Shown piece after piece: positions 7,833-16,391 of a DNA stretch of 64,000 nucleotides. The stretch's first letter is position 1; the number at the start of each line of letters is the position of its first letter. This stretch comes from Clavibacter michiganensis. Lineage in GTDB: Bacteria; Actinomycetota; Actinomycetes; Actinomycetales; Microbacteriaceae. Position numbers and translations under genes: made by a program. Under the pieces are notes generated by a model. That model was not told where the DNA came from and made no database searches. It was given only the letters and a program-made list of their open reading frames with translations. The stretch is from assembly GCF_021216655.1 (NCBI RefSeq), contig NZ_CP080439.1:1-64000 (forward strand), given 5' to 3'.

Positions 7833-8675
7833 ATGCAGTTCATGTCGCGCATAAACAGGATATTGTTCGTCGCTGTAGTCAGTCTTCTCAGCGTTCTCGG
7901 TTGCTGTGTCGCCGCCGCACCAGCCCAGGCTGTAGACCGTATAGCCCGTGTTTCGTTGCCTGTACGGGCGGGTACTCATCTCATCTTCAGCGACAGTCAA
8001 GGTCCTGCTCGTTCGGCGGACTACGACTGCACGGCTGGGGCTGTGCTGACGGGGTCGGGGATCCTCTCGCGAATCAGCCCATATCAACGTGCTGTCCGAT
8101 ATGTCGTTACCGCGAAGCATTGCGGCGGTCGTGGTGCGCATGTGCGCGTCGGTGACGTGCAAGTCGGCTCGGTCATTTGGGAATCGTCAGACGCCGATCT
8201 CTCGATTGTCCGGATCGAGCCCTTGCAGACGACCAGAAGAAGTTGTTATCCGACTTCGGCCGGCATACGCTGTACTCTCGTCAATGACTACGAGCCTCGG
8301 GCTAGCGGTGAGGTCTTCGGCGCAAGGAACCGATCAGGCCAGGAGTCATCCGTGCAGGTAGCCGGAACCAAAGTCCCGGCTGATCGAGAGATTTTCTGCA
8401 CTAGCGGGGCAATAACCGGAATTCTGTGTAATTGGGTATCAGCTCCACCGCCTCGAGGGCTGGAAATAGGAAGTCACCAAGTCGTAGCGGAGACCTTTTC
8501 AGCTGCGACGAGGCAAGGGGACTCGGGGGGGCCCGTTGTCAGCAGGGACATGAAAATCATCGGTGTAATATGCGACGGTGGGTTGCCAGGGTCTGGAGAC
8601 GATACCTATATGAGCTACCTTCCGATTTCGGTGCTTTTCCGCGAGCAACCGTATTACATATTAGCGACCTCCTGA
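7833..8675 (+). CDS. pat-1: Secreted chymotrypsin-like serine protease, Pat-1-like virulence factor
   Basis: 280 residues. Signal peptide at 1-33 (hydrophobic core, APAQA cleavage site), then a trypsin-fold protease: His96 in TAKHCGG, Asp122 in DADLSIVRI, Ser231 in GDSGGPVV. At least six cysteines lie in the mature part, with Cys97 beside the catalytic His. Length and sequence match my memory of Pat-1 from Clavibacter michiganensis plasmid pCM2, an extracellular protease needed for bacterial wilt of tomato. Secreted into the apoplast; substrate unknown. GC content is lower than in neighbouring genes, as for other members of that family, suggesting transfer. An internal ATG three codons later is an alternative start. 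The 3' flank is full of repeats. Confidence 0.85.
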   Translation: MQFMSRINRILFVAVVSLLSVLGCCVAAAPAQAVDRIARVSLPVRAGTHLIFSDSQGPARSADYDCTAGAVLTGSGILSRISPYQRAVRYVVTAKHCGGRGAHVRVGDVQVGSVIWESSDADLSIVRIEPLQTTRRSCYPTSAGIRCTLVNDYEPRASGEVFGARNRSGQESSVQVAGTKVPADREIFCTSGAITGILCNWVSAPPPRGLEIGSHQVVAETFSAATRQGDSGGPVVSRDMKIIGVICDGGLPGSGDDTYMSYLPISVLFREQPYYILATS

Positions 8676-8852
8676 CGCGCGCCGCGGCTCCGCGTGATCG
8701 CTGCCGAGGTGATGACCTCGCTCGTGGAGCATTGACCAGGCGAGGACACGGAGATCCTCTGGGCGGTAATAGGTCTCAGGAGTTCTGGGACAGGGGTGTA
8801 TGGGCAGCGCATGACGACGTGCCGCCCCGAAGACGACGGTGAAGTCGAGCAT
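8661..8852 (-). CDS. Short hypothetical, possibly a gene remnant
   Basis: 63 residues reading MLDFTVVFGAARRH at the start, with YYRPEDLRVLAWSMLHERGH in the middle. Composition looks protein-like but there is no Shine-Dalgarno, and its 3' end overlaps pat-1 convergently. It may be a fragment of a larger decayed gene. Function unknown. Confidence 0.25.
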   Translation of the reverse strand: MLDFTVVFGAARRHALPIHPCPRTPETYYRPEDLRVLAWSMLHERGHHLGSDHAEPRRASGGR

Positions 8853-9030
8853 TTTTAATCGGCAGCGGTGCCGCCGTGCTTCGAGGTTCGAGCCTGTGCG
8901 GCCCCGTTGACGGAGCCCCCGAACCGTTTCGTGACGTCAGGTGCCGTACCGTCGGACAATATCTTCGTTGACGTACCGCGTAATATTATTTGGTGTTTCG
9001 TTAGGCCTGGCCAGCCGTACCCCGAGAACC

Positions 9031-9045
9031 GGGGGGGGGGGGGGG
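9031..9045 (+). repeat. Poly-G tract of 15
   Basis: Fifteen consecutive G residues, 356 bp downstream of pat-1. Such a tract can slip during replication or form a G-quadruplex. No gene crosses it, so coding phase variation is not indicated. Only 17 bp separate it from the 7-mer tandem array. Confidence 0.9.
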
Positions 9046-9062
9046 CACTTGCTCGGTTGCTC

Positions 9063-9139
9063 GGTTGCCCGTTGCCGGTTGCCGGTTGCCGGTTGCCGGT
9101 TGCCGGTTGCCGGTTGCCGGTTGCCGGTTGCCGGTTGCC
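9063..9139 (+). repeat. Tandem array of 7-bp unit GGTTGCC, 11 copies
   Basis: Eleven head-to-tail 7-mers, ten identical and one CGTTGCC variant, flanked by partial CTCGGTTG units. Too short and without spacers to be CRISPR. Followed 27 bp later by a 36-nt palindrome. I recall that the non-coding 3' flank of pat-1 in Clavibacter is repeat-rich. Confidence 0.93.
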
Positions 9140-9165
9140 GGTTGCTCGGGTGCCCGGGTGCCCGG

Positions 9166-9201
9166 GTCCTCGGGAGCCCGTGTACACGGGCACCCGAGGA
9201 C
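9166..9201. repeat. 36-nt near-perfect palindrome
   Basis: Two 18-nt arms with no spacer and one mismatch: the left arm begins GTCCTCGGG and the right arm ends CCCGAGGAC, with TGTACA at the centre. As RNA it would fold into a very stable hairpin and could end transcripts from either side, although no T-run follows. It lies between pat-1 and the convergent secreted protein gene. Confidence 0.85.
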
Positions 9202-9341
9202 TTAATGTTCGACGCGGGCGCGAGGGGCGCCGCGAAGCGTGCCCTCGTACTTACTGAGCGGACCGTGCTTGTGATATGCGGCCGGGTCGGTGGGAGCGTT
9301 CGTCGCCTATGGCGAGATGGTATCGAGGCCGATGAGGGCGA

Positions 9342-9884
9342 TTATCCGCACCAAGCGTGCCAGTAGTCCGGGATGGGAATGTAGATACCCTTCTGGCCGC
9401 ACTTGGAGGTAGCGATGAGGGAGAATATTCCGCCCAGGGCGCCTCCGACTACGGTGCACGCTACGGCAGTCAAGTAGAGCTGCGAGCAAGTCACGGACCC
9501 GGCGACACCCACGGCGGTGCCTACGATAGCTCTGACGGTCAGGCCATTGAGGTGAATGGTTGCGTGGAAATGCCGGTTGAACCACCTCTTAAAAGAGCGC
9601 CAGCTCTTTGCATCGCGGAGATGCTGGCTGACGTCCTGTGGTTTCGATGCGGGACTTCTGGGCACAAATGTTGCTTGCGGGGACGTCGACGCCGGATCAG
9701 CGGTTGTTTGTGCGTCGACTGTTTTGGGTTCAGGCGGTGTGCCGTGGTGAGACACGCTGGAGTGTGGAGCCGAATCAGCCCTGGTCTCGGCACGAGCGAC
9801 GTCTGGCGTGTCGACTACGAGCGAAGCGGATAAAAGTACGATGAAGGTCAGGGCGATGGCCAGCGGGGAGCCGGTTGCTCGCAT
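9342..9884 (-). CDS. Secreted protein with basic amphipathic and two-Cys glycine-rich C-terminal domain
   Basis: 180 residues. Signal peptide (IALTFIVLLSASLVV core, cleavage near VARA), then a 60-residue Pro/Ser/Thr-rich spacer, a basic amphipathic segment (KSWRSFKRWFNRHFHA) and a Gly-rich hydrophobic stretch with two cysteines (AIVGTAVGVAGSVTC, ACTVVGGALGG). It ends in an aromatic tail with IPDYWHAWCG. The same layout recurs at 18443-19150, and the Gly/Cys block resembles the tip of the RHS protein at 48935. This suggests a membrane-active secreted protein, such as a bacteriocin-like toxin or plant-interaction factor. No family recognised. GTG 9929 is an alternative start. Confidence 0.65.
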   Translation of the reverse strand: MRATGSPLAIALTFIVLLSASLVVDTPDVARAETRADSAPHSSVSHHGTPPEPKTVDAQTTADPASTSPQATFVPRSPASKPQDVSQHLRDAKSWRSFKRWFNRHFHATIHLNGLTVRAIVGTAVGVAGSVTCSQLYLTAVACTVVGGALGGIFSLIATSKCGQKGIYIPIPDYWHAWCG

Positions 9885-10492
9885 TGTGGGAGACGTAAGA
9901 AAAGAAGATGCACGCACTGAGAGCCTCACTAATCAACGAAACGAATCCGGAATCGCTTCCCGGCAAACCGGGAGCAGTTGCCGGGCGCATTGCAGCCCGG
10001 AGAAGGCGTAGGTACAAGTTGGCGAGACGATAGGGGGTTGCCCCTCGCTGCGCAGAAGTTGTCCACAGGTTCGCTTGTGCTAAAGCCATGTGAGGTGTAG
10101 CTGATCGCGACGGCGACAGGGCTTCGCGCGAGCACGGCTCATGAAGACGAATCGCAGTCATGGGCGGTGCTAGTGCGATGCCCGTGACAGTCTTGCTGTC
10201 GCGTTTTGGGGGTGGTCAATGTCCGACCAATGAGACGCTTGGCCTAGAGCTCGGTCGCGATGCATCAGAACGACATGACGGGCGACGTGCACAGTTGGGC
10301 GTGTGCGGGCCGCACCACCGGTGCCCAACGTGAAAGGTACATTATCGGCCACTAGGGGAGAGTGTAAAACGACATCGTCCATCTCGAGTGCCGGCACCGA
10401 CCGCCCCCTCGCCGGCTAACTCTGGGGGCACCTACTCGACACCGAGCAGGCCGTGAGCCCGGTGTAAGCGGCGCCGTTGAACTCCGCGCGCC
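9885..10492. other. Non-coding stretch
   Basis: About 600 bp without a supportable gene. One exact actinobacterial-style DnaA box, TTGTCCACA, lies at 10059-10067. A single box without neighbours is not evidence for an origin. GC is slightly lower than average. Confidence 0.5.
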
Positions 10493-10693
10493 GCCAACCG
10501 TGATGCGTCACAAGCGCTCAGTTCCGTCGACCCGCCGGCCTACAGCCGGCGCGAGCTTGCCGAGCGCGAGATGCTCCGCACCGCTGGCATCGACTCCAAC
10601 GAGCGCAGCACACCGCATCGCGACTCGTCGTCGAGGAGCGCGGGATCGCACGACCCTCGCCGTGGTCGCGGGGACGACTCCCTCGAGCGATAA
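10493..10693 (+). pseudogene. Remnant of a MobF relaxase C-terminus
   Basis: The reading frame ending in TAA at 10691-10693 gives AYSRRELAEREMLRTAGI followed by DSNERST and a final GDDSLER. This aligns with the last 60 residues of the traA product (GYTSRELEERDMLRDAGI, DPDERST, GDDGLER). Similarity starts near 10493 and no start codon or upstream relaxase domain is present. It is a truncated copy of a related relaxase, a trace of an older plasmid backbone or recombination event. Confidence 0.82.
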
Positions 10694-10701
10694 TCGACGC
10701 T

Positions 10702-11037
10702 CAACGACGTCGGCTTTCCTCGATCCACGTTGAGAACGCACGGACACGCGCCCTGCTCCGCTCGAGCGCGAACCGCTGGCCCACCCGCGGCCAACTTGCC
10801 GTCGTCCATGACGACGGCACCCACGCGTACGGCCCACACCCGCGTCGACCGCACGGCCCCCTCGACTGGCGCGAAGCCCGACGCATCGTCGAGCTCGAGC
10901 GCGCAGGCACCGCCCACCGCACCGTCGCACTTCAGCCCTCCTCCCCCATCGCCGTCGAGGACATCCAGGACATCGAGGAGGTCAAGGCCGCCGAGCGTCT
11001 CCTTGTGGATCTGCTCGGGGCCGTCCGCATCGCCTGA
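10702..11037 (+). pseudogene. Truncated hypothetical plasmid protein
   Basis: An open frame without an acceptable start codon, immediately after the relaxase remnant. It encodes ENARTRALLRSSANRWPT, then GPLDWREARRIVELERAGTA and a C-terminus with EDIQDIEEVKAAERLLVDLL. Codon bias is strongly protein-like. The missing start and the context of a neighbouring fragment suggest the 5' end was lost by deletion. No family recognised. Confidence 0.5.
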
Positions 11038-11074
11038 CCTCTCAGCGCGGCCTGGTCAAGTGATGCGCGACCAG

Positions 11075-11749
11075 CTAGTCCGACAGCGAGCTGCTGCCGT
11101 TCGTTGCTCGGGGCCGTCCTCTCAGCCAGCGTGCCAGCGCCCGGCGAGGTCGTCGAGTCTGGGGTGTAACTGTTGGCGCGCCTGCGTCCGGTCGAGCGAC
11201 CGCGCTCACCGCTTCACTGCGAACGTATGCCTCGTCAATAACCCCATCGGCAAACAACTGCGCTGCTAATGTTTCGCGCTGCGCACGCGTGTTGAGCGTG
11301 CTAGCAAAAATCCTCATGGCAATAGTCAACGCAATCATGGTCGCTGCCCCGCCGAACGCGGCTGGCAAGGTGGTTCGGAATGCTTTCAGTGTTCGTGGGT
11401 TGAGATCTTCAAGAGTCCCGACAGTAAACAGTATAAAAAGCAGCACGGCGACAAGCACGGCCCAAATGATTCCCACAAATATCAGCCTGTTTCTGCGAGT
11501 GCTCTGGTCTATGTCCTTCTGTACCAGCGTCATGGCTGCAAGACGAAGCGAGTCCCGTTCGATGGACAGCTCCAAGGCCTGACGGGCGCGGCCCGCCGGC
11601 ATGGTGCCGACGAGCGCAGCCGAGGACCGCAGAGACCTCTTGAGCCGCGCAGGCTCCGAGAGCTGCAAAACCCGAGCCAATGCCGTCACTGCACTGGCGC
11701 CTCCAACAACGGTCGTGAGCACTCCGGGTAATGAGTCTGTCCATGCCAT
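11075..11749 (-). CDS. Membrane protein with two transmembrane helices
   Basis: 224 residues. A helical N-terminal region of about 85 residues precedes two membrane helices (IFVGIIWAVLVAVLLFILFT, and AAFGGAATMIALTIAMRIF) and a basic cytoplasmic tail rich in Arg and Pro. The ATG chosen gives MAWTDSLPG; an upstream in-frame start is possible. It lies in the lower-GC island and is separated from the next minus-strand membrane gene by about 100 bp. Function unknown. Confidence 0.6.
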   Translation of the reverse strand: MAWTDSLPGVLTTVVGGASAVTALARVLQLSEPARLKRSLRSSAALVGTMPAGRARQALELSIERDSLRLAAMTLVQKDIDQSTRRNRLIFVGIIWAVLVAVLLFILFTVGTLEDLNPRTLKAFRTTLPAAFGGAATMIALTIAMRIFASTLNTRAQRETLAAQLFADGVIDEAYVRSEAVSAVARPDAGAPTVTPQTRRPRRALARWLRGRPRATNGSSSLSD

Positions 11750-11856
11750 GTGCTGAGCGTACCGACGTTTCAGGAACTTACTCGGGTAGCTCGTCCTCGG
11801 CGGCGTCCTCAGCCCTCGAAACACGCCGGCAGCACCTCAACGACGCAGTTGAGCTG

Positions 11857-12231
11857 CTAGGAAAGTTGCCACACCCATGAGGCACCCGGTGTGATCGCTG
11901 GGATCAAGGCAACTAAAATGTTTACTGAAGCGAAGATTCCCATCGGTACGGCGCCGAACATCGCTACCAAGATGGCGGTAATCATAATGCTTCCGTGCAG
12001 CGTGGCCCAAAGATTGGGCCTCACCGTGAAATGAGTTGCGCAGAACGAAGCGAGTGTCACCAAAACGGGCAAAACTGCCTCAAGGGGATGCCACAAATCT
12101 CTCGGCGCGCCGACCTGCTGATATCCGTCCAGCATTCCGCATACGAACGCAAAAATCCCGAGGCAACCCACGGCCGCTGCGTAGCGTATGCGTTTTGTGG
12201 ACTGGCTTACAGCCACAGCGGATGATGTCAT
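11857..12231 (-). CDS. Four-helix membrane protein, paralogue of 44551-45030
   Basis: 124 residues with four predicted membrane helices. The first contains LGIFAFVCGMLDGYQQV, which matches LCIFAFVSGLIDGYREV in the protein encoded at 44551-45030. Spacing of the later helices, including the HG motif between helices 2 and 3, is also shared. No catalytic motif. GC is low compared with the plasmid backbone. It may be a small transport, immunity or anchoring protein. The 5' leader contains a C-rich/G-rich hairpin around 12276-12298. Confidence 0.6.
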   Translation of the reverse strand: MTSSAVAVSQSTKRIRYAAAVGCLGIFAFVCGMLDGYQQVGAPRDLWHPLEAVLPVLVTLASFCATHFTVRPNLWATLHGSIMITAILVAMFGAVPMGIFASVNILVALIPAITPGASWVWQLS

Positions 12232-12406
12232 CTGGCGATCGTACGGTGATGCTCTTGGTCGGCTCGGCTCTCGGACCTCCCCCCTTTCGGGAGGGGGTTG
12301 ATCGAGCGGGCATGCCCTTGCCGCCGGACGCCGGCGGAACAGACGAGCGAGGGCGTAGCTGCTCCAGGAGCCGCGACGCGGCGCTGAACCCTCGGACGGT
12401 GCCGCT

Positions 12407-12772
12407 ATGCGGCGCTGTGGGCTGCCGACGTGCTTCACGCCGTGGACCGCGCTCCCGTTCAAGGCACTGATCACTGGCGCGGACCTGCCGAACGCGTTCC
12501 AGTACTTCATCGCCATCGAGCGCCTGCTCGACGCCGAGGTCACTCCCGGGGAGGGGCTCCTCGTGCTCGCCGGTTACGCGATCATCTACTAGTTGCCGTG
12601 CCTCGTTCTCCTCGCGGTCGGGATCCTCGCCGGCCGGCGGACGCGCGCGCTGTCGACTCGTGTCACGACGCGCTTCGGCACCGGCGAGGTGAGGGAACCT
12701 TCAGTGGTGGCGGTGCCGCTGATGCTGCTCGGACTGCTCATCGCCCTGCTGCCCTTCTGGCTGCTGCGCTGA
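12407..12772 (+). pseudogene. C-terminal fragment of a multi-helix membrane protein, with in-frame stop
   Basis: One continuous frame, interrupted by TAG at 12590-12592, encodes LPFKALITGADLPNAF, GEGLLVLAGYAIIY, stop, LPCLVLLAVGILAGRR and finally LMLLGLLIALLPFWLLR. The layout of hydrophobic segments resembles the C-terminal half of GAP/Sap-type (LysE-like) transport proteins. Lack of the N-terminal half and the nonsense codon indicate decay. Confidence 0.6.
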
Positions 12773-12959
12773 CCTTCGCGTTCGCAGCGGTCCGGGTAGG
12801 AATTCCCTGATGCGACTGCCGTGATGCGTCGCTTGCCGTCCTCGACTGGACAGTCGATCAGGACGAGAGTGAACGGCCGAGCGTGACATAACGTCCCTTA
12901 GCGGTGCGCGAGTCGAAGCGGCGAGAGGGGCAATCAACCGCCTTCAACAACTGCGCGCG

Positions 12960-13904
12960 TCACGCGTCCTCGCGAGGATCTGTCCCCTCGCCTGCGACCC
13001 AGGTCGACGTGGCCGGATCCCAACGCCCCTCGGTGATGGTTCCGTCGAGGACGGGATCGAGGAACGAGGAGACGAGCTCGACCGCATCCTCGATCCGAGG
13101 ACAGTGATCTGCGAGCGGCGTCGTCGCTGCCATGCGTCGATATGCGAGGCCCCAGTGCTCGGGGGCGGTAAGGTGATCGACCGGCTCGAGGGAGCGAAGC
13201 AGGAACTCCTGGCTGACGGCGACCCGGAGCTCGGTCGCGTCGACGGTCTCGAAGGACGCGATCATGGCGAGGTCCACGAGGTCCTTCTCCCGCGACGACG
13301 GCCGGCCTTCTGGGCCGTACACCTGGATCGTGGCGCAGAGCTTGTCGCTGACCTGGTCGACGAGCGGGTACAAAAGGTAGTCGTACGTGCGGAACTTGAG
13401 CTGCGTCAGGCGGTTGGCCGGCGCTCGACGCTCAGGTTTTGCCGTGGGCATGTGTCCCACGGCCAGGTCGATTCCGATCTTGCCGTGCGAGGTCACTCCG
13501 AGGTACGCGTCGAATGTGACCCGGCATCCGCTCGTGTACGGCTGGTTCTCGCCGGTGAGCAGCTCTGTCCGCGATTTGTAGACGAAGCGGAAGTGATCGC
13601 CGAGATCCCGTGATGCGCATTCGACGAGCTCGTCGACGGCGGCGTCGAGCGCGCCTTCCGTTGCCGCCAGGTCGATGTCGAGCGTCGAACGGCTGCGCGG
13701 CATGCGCGCCAGCATGCCCGTCCCTCCCTTCAGCACGAACATGGGCTCGTCGTCGGCGAACACGCGGCAGAGGAAGCGATCGAACATCGTCTGCTTGATG
13801 AGATCGCCCACGGAGGGCGATGCCCCTTGCGCGGCCTTCTGCGCGGCCGTCTTGATCGCGGCCCTGGCTGCGGGACCCGAGCTGTAGCCCAGCGGGTCAG
13901 GCAC
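12960..13904 (-). CDS. abiEii: Nucleotidyltransferase toxin, AbiEii family
   Basis: 314 residues. Near residue 59 it has the AbiEii/DUF1814 nucleotidyltransferase motif FVLKGGTGMLARMPRSRS followed by TLDIDLA (Asp76, Asp78), the metal-binding pair. Later conserved blocks include VSDKLCATIQ and SREKDLVDLAMI. These toxins transfer nucleotides to RNA targets and act in abortive infection and plasmid maintenance. GTG start with GAGGGA seven bases upstream. It overlaps the end of the antitoxin gene by eight bases, as expected for the pair. Confidence 0.9.
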   Translation of the reverse strand: MPDPLGYSSGPAARAAIKTAAQKAAQGASPSVGDLIKQTMFDRFLCRVFADDEPMFVLKGGTGMLARMPRSRSTLDIDLAATEGALDAAVDELVECASRDLGDHFRFVYKSRTELLTGENQPYTSGCRVTFDAYLGVTSHGKIGIDLAVGHMPTAKPERRAPANRLTQLKFRTYDYLLYPLVDQVSDKLCATIQVYGPEGRPSSREKDLVDLAMIASFETVDATELRVAVSQEFLLRSLEPVDHLTAPEHWGLAYRRMAATTPLADHCPRIEDAVELVSSFLDPVLDGTITEGRWDPATSTWVAGEGTDPREDA

Positions 13905-14901
13905 CGGAGTCCCTCGTCGCGCTCTCGCGCGCTCTGCTCTGTTTGGAGCGATCGGTGATGCGTTGCGTTCGCACGGGGATGCCGCGGATCTCGTTGAGGA
14001 GCATCTCCGAAATGTAGCCAGTCTGCGGCCTGAGGGCACGGGCGACCGACTCGCTGACGATCTCCGGGACGCCGATCCGTCCGATCGCCGCGGATGCGAT
14101 CCGAGAGATGTCCGGCAGGGCGCCTGACGTCTCAAGGATCGAGCGGGAGAGCGACTTCGCGATTTCCTCGCCGATCCTGACCTGTATCGCATTGAATGCC
14201 GTCGTGTTGCCTCGGGATGCACCCTCGAGAGCCCGCTGGAGCCGAGAGGCGGCGTCCACTCCCCCGAGCTCGAGGAGCTGGCGGAGGAACCCGGCTCCAT
14301 CATCGGCTGGCCGGCCGGGGCGCCGGGCGGCCGGCTCGAGAAGATCGGCGAGGCGGTCGAGGTCGATGGACTCAGCGCGGACAGCGTCGGCGAGCACGTC
14401 CGCGACCAGGCTGAGGTCCTGGTCCTCGAGGACGAGGTCGGCGATGGTGCGTTCGATGGCTGTCGTCGGGAGCCCGGCGACGATCGTCACGTCATGTGGG
14501 TCGAGCTGATCCTGCCGGTAGCGGACGTCGCTCCGTTGCGACTGGCGGCGCTTCGAGGTGATGAAGTCGTAGGGCTCCGGCTGCAGGTCGCCATAGCCGT
14601 GGAGGTGAGCCGCCGTGCTACCGCCGACCACAGCGCGAGGGTCACCCGATGTGATGCGTTCCTCTGCCGTCCTACGTGAGTCGGTGCTGATCCATGCTGC
14701 TCGGATCGGGTCCCACTCTCCCGGCGCGCTGCCGGCATCGCGGTACACGCCGTGTGCCATCCGCTCGAGCAGGCCGCGCTGAGCCAGTCGTGACAGCTGC
14801 AGGCGGGACACCCCGACGGCCTCGGCCTGGGCTGTGGTGACCATGCCCCACTGCCCTGCGGTGAGTTCCGCCAGGAGAGGAAGGGCGTCAAGGGACTTCA
14901 T
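13897..14901 (-). CDS. abiEi: AbiEi-type antitoxin / transcriptional autorepressor
   Basis: 334 residues. The N-terminal 55 form the AbiEi winged helix (TTAQAEAVGVSRLQLSRLAQ, then GLLERMAHGVYRDAG). The middle is the AbiEi core (PRAVVGGSTAAHLHGYGDL). Antitoxins of this class neutralise the nucleotidyltransferase toxin and repress their own promoter by bending DNA at inverted repeats. Such a repeat lies eight bases before the ATG (14909-14931). The upstream in-frame extension would translate through that operator and the remains of another gene, so the ATG giving MKSLDALP is preferred. Confidence 0.88.
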   Translation of the reverse strand: MKSLDALPLLAELTAGQWGMVTTAQAEAVGVSRLQLSRLAQRGLLERMAHGVYRDAGSAPGEWDPIRAAWISTDSRRTAEERITSGDPRAVVGGSTAAHLHGYGDLQPEPYDFITSKRRQSQRSDVRYRQDQLDPHDVTIVAGLPTTAIERTIADLVLEDQDLSLVADVLADAVRAESIDLDRLADLLEPAARRPGRPADDGAGFLRQLLELGGVDAASRLQRALEGASRGNTTAFNAIQVRIGEEIAKSLSRSILETSGALPDISRIASAAIGRIGVPEIVSESVARALRPQTGYISEMLLNEIRGIPVRTQRITDRSKQSRARESATRDSGA

Positions 14902-14908
14902 GTGACGA

Positions 14909-14931
14909 TTGTATCTCCCAAAGAGATACAA
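14909..14931. promoter_or_regulatory. AbiEi operator, 23-bp inverted repeat
   Basis: Perfect 9-bp arms TTGTATCTC and GAGATACAA around a five-base spacer CCAAA, immediately upstream of the abiEi start. Position and symmetry fit negative autoregulation by the winged-helix domain of the antitoxin. Confidence 0.8.
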
Positions 14932-15017
14932 ACCAAGCAGTTTCTCGTCTCCGGAGTCGCAACGGCTCTGGCTTTGAGGCGCCTCCCGGTCCTGGAGGTG
15001 GCCTGCGCCGGCTGTCG

Positions 15018-15288
15018 TCAGAGCGCGCCTGTGCGCCCCATCGACAGTGTCCTCAGCATCGCATTCACGCGAGCGCGGTCCTCCAGGTACCGCCGCGGCT
15101 TCCTGTTCGGCTTCGACCGCGGCGGGTCGAGCAGGACGACCCCAAGGTCCTCGAGGGCATAAGAGGTGCATGGCCATCATCGAGCTCGACACCCCGAGAG
15201 CGCGCGCCAGTTGGGGAGGCGTCATGGGATCGTGCGTCAGTCGGTGGCGGATGGCCGCGACGCGGATCCGACTACCGAGTGCGTCCAT
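15018..15288 (-). pseudogene. Frameshifted ArsR-like winged-helix regulator
   Basis: The first frame gives MDALGSRIRVAAIRHRLTHD then TPPQLARALGVSSSMMAMHL. Continuing in the +1 frame gives ALEDLGVVLLDPPRSK, RRYLEDRARVNAMLRTL and a stop. Together they make one normal winged-helix protein of about 89 residues. An extra base near 15174 separates the halves. Helix, turn and wing order is that of ArsR-type regulators. A sequencing error cannot be excluded. Confidence 0.65.
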
Positions 15289-15478
15289 GCTCCGCTCGAG
15301 CTCGACGGGAAGCGGCGGTCGGCCGATGACTGTGCGGCCTCGATCTCAAAGGGCGGCGTCGGCCGCGGAGCTTCCGCCCGCCGACGAGGCGGGAAGACTG
15401 GCGCCTCGGCTGAGGTGGCCTTCGTGCAGGGCTTGGACTGCATGGCGGTACGCCCTCGTCACGTGCCCGTGGACGCGG

Positions 15479-15769
15479 TACTACCTCAGCCCCGAGCGCG
15501 ACGTCGTGCTCGCGCTGTTCGGGACCCGCACCGGGTGGCACATCGGAGACCACATCGCTGCGGCACCGGGAACGGGCCGCGGCCGTGCGCTGCGGGTCCT
15601 CCTGCTGCCCGAGCTGCTGCCCGTCGCGGACGCCCGGCGCGTGACGATCCACGCGACGGCCGCGTCACCCGAGCTGGCCGCGCTCTACATGGCCGAGCTC
15701 CCGGGCCCGGTCGACGTCGGCGGAGGCATGTTCCGCGGCCGTCGTCTCCGCCGGCCCCCGGCTGCCTGA
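15479..15769 (+). pseudogene. Probable C-terminal fragment of a small alpha/beta protein
   Basis: Open frame with protein-like codon bias but no sensible start: YYLSPERDVVLALFGTRT, GRGRALRVLLLPELL, VTIHATAASPELAALYMAEL. The GxGxxL helix start followed by a strand-helix pattern recalls GNAT acetyltransferases, but the assignment is weak. It overlaps the 3' end of the next minus-strand gene. Confidence 0.35.
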
Positions 15770-16072
15770 GCGCGAGCACGCCGCGAACGCGATCAGCTCG
15801 GCGCTGTGCTGCACCATCCACGCCACGGCCGTGTTCAACGAGTGCTCGCGGCGGATCCAGATGCGCTGGCCCTGGTCGTTGCGGGCGTCGGCGTAGAGCT
15901 CGAAGGTAAACGGGTCTCCGAGCTCCGCCCGGTGCCGGATCACGTACCCGAGCACGGGCCGGTCCTCGACCTGGATCCGCCAGTAGCCGGCCTCGAGGTG
16001 CGCCCAGGGGTGCGCGCCGACGTCGCGCACGAGGCTGTCGATGCCGTCGAGCTTGCTCTTGACCTTGCTCAC
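15665..16072 (-). CDS. Conserved hypothetical, paralogue of 48287-48622
   Basis: 135 residues, GTG start after GGAGAG. The core HPWAHLEAGYWRIQVED, ELGDPFTFELYADARN and GQRIWIRREHSLNTAVAWM matches the product at 48287 at most positions. DNA similarity continues about 60 bp upstream of both GTG codons, covering the ribosome site. No known domain. The 35-residue C-terminal tail is not shared. Duplication across the plasmid suggests two backbones once recombined. Confidence 0.65.
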   Translation of the reverse strand: MSKVKSKLDGIDSLVRDVGAHPWAHLEAGYWRIQVEDRPVLGYVIRHRAELGDPFTFELYADARNDQGQRIWIRREHSLNTAVAWMVQHSAELIAFAACSRSGSRGPAETTAAEHASADVDRARELGHVERGQLG

Positions 16073-16219
16073 CGGGTGCTCTCCTCCGTCGATGCGATCG
16101 AGTGGGAGCGTCCGGCCGCGCTCGTCGGCAAGCGTACGAGCGTACGAGCGGCCACCGGCCATCGGCCGGAACATGGAGTAGGACCACGAGCGCCGGTCAC
16201 TGGGCGTGCGGCGGTAGAC

Positions 16220-16290
16220 GTCTTAGTCTTCGTCTTGGTGGGCGTCTTGCTCTTCGTCTTGCTGTGCGTTTTGCTGATCGTCTTGCTCAT
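16220..16290 (-). repeat. Low-complexity repeat coding Ser/Thr-Lys-Thr triplets
   Basis: A run of degenerate 9-12-bp units of the type GTCTTGCTCTTC. On the minus strand it reads SKTISKTHSKTKSKTPTK in one frame. No ribosome site makes a gene convincing. A very similar Ser-Lys-Thr repeat forms the tail of the protein encoded at 55663-56667. Confidence 0.5.
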
Positions 16291-16391
16291 CGTTCTTGGA
16301 TGTCATAGCTTTGACATGCCTCCCGTTACGACGGGTCAGGAAGAAGACCTTGGAACCCCAGCCGGACGACTGGATCTAGGGTCTTTCGCTT

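Noticed and set aside
9063..9139. CRISPR array
   Set aside because: Units are 7 bp, contiguous and lack spacers; no cas genes anywhere in the window.
10059..10067. Replication origin based on a DnaA box
   Set aside because: Only one TTGTCCACA, no cluster, no AT-rich unwinding region, and far from the rep gene.
16069..16290. 73-residue Lys/Thr/Ser-rich protein as a real gene
   Set aside because: Low complexity, no ribosome site, and it overlaps the well-supported leader of the gene at 15665-16072. Kept only as a repeat.
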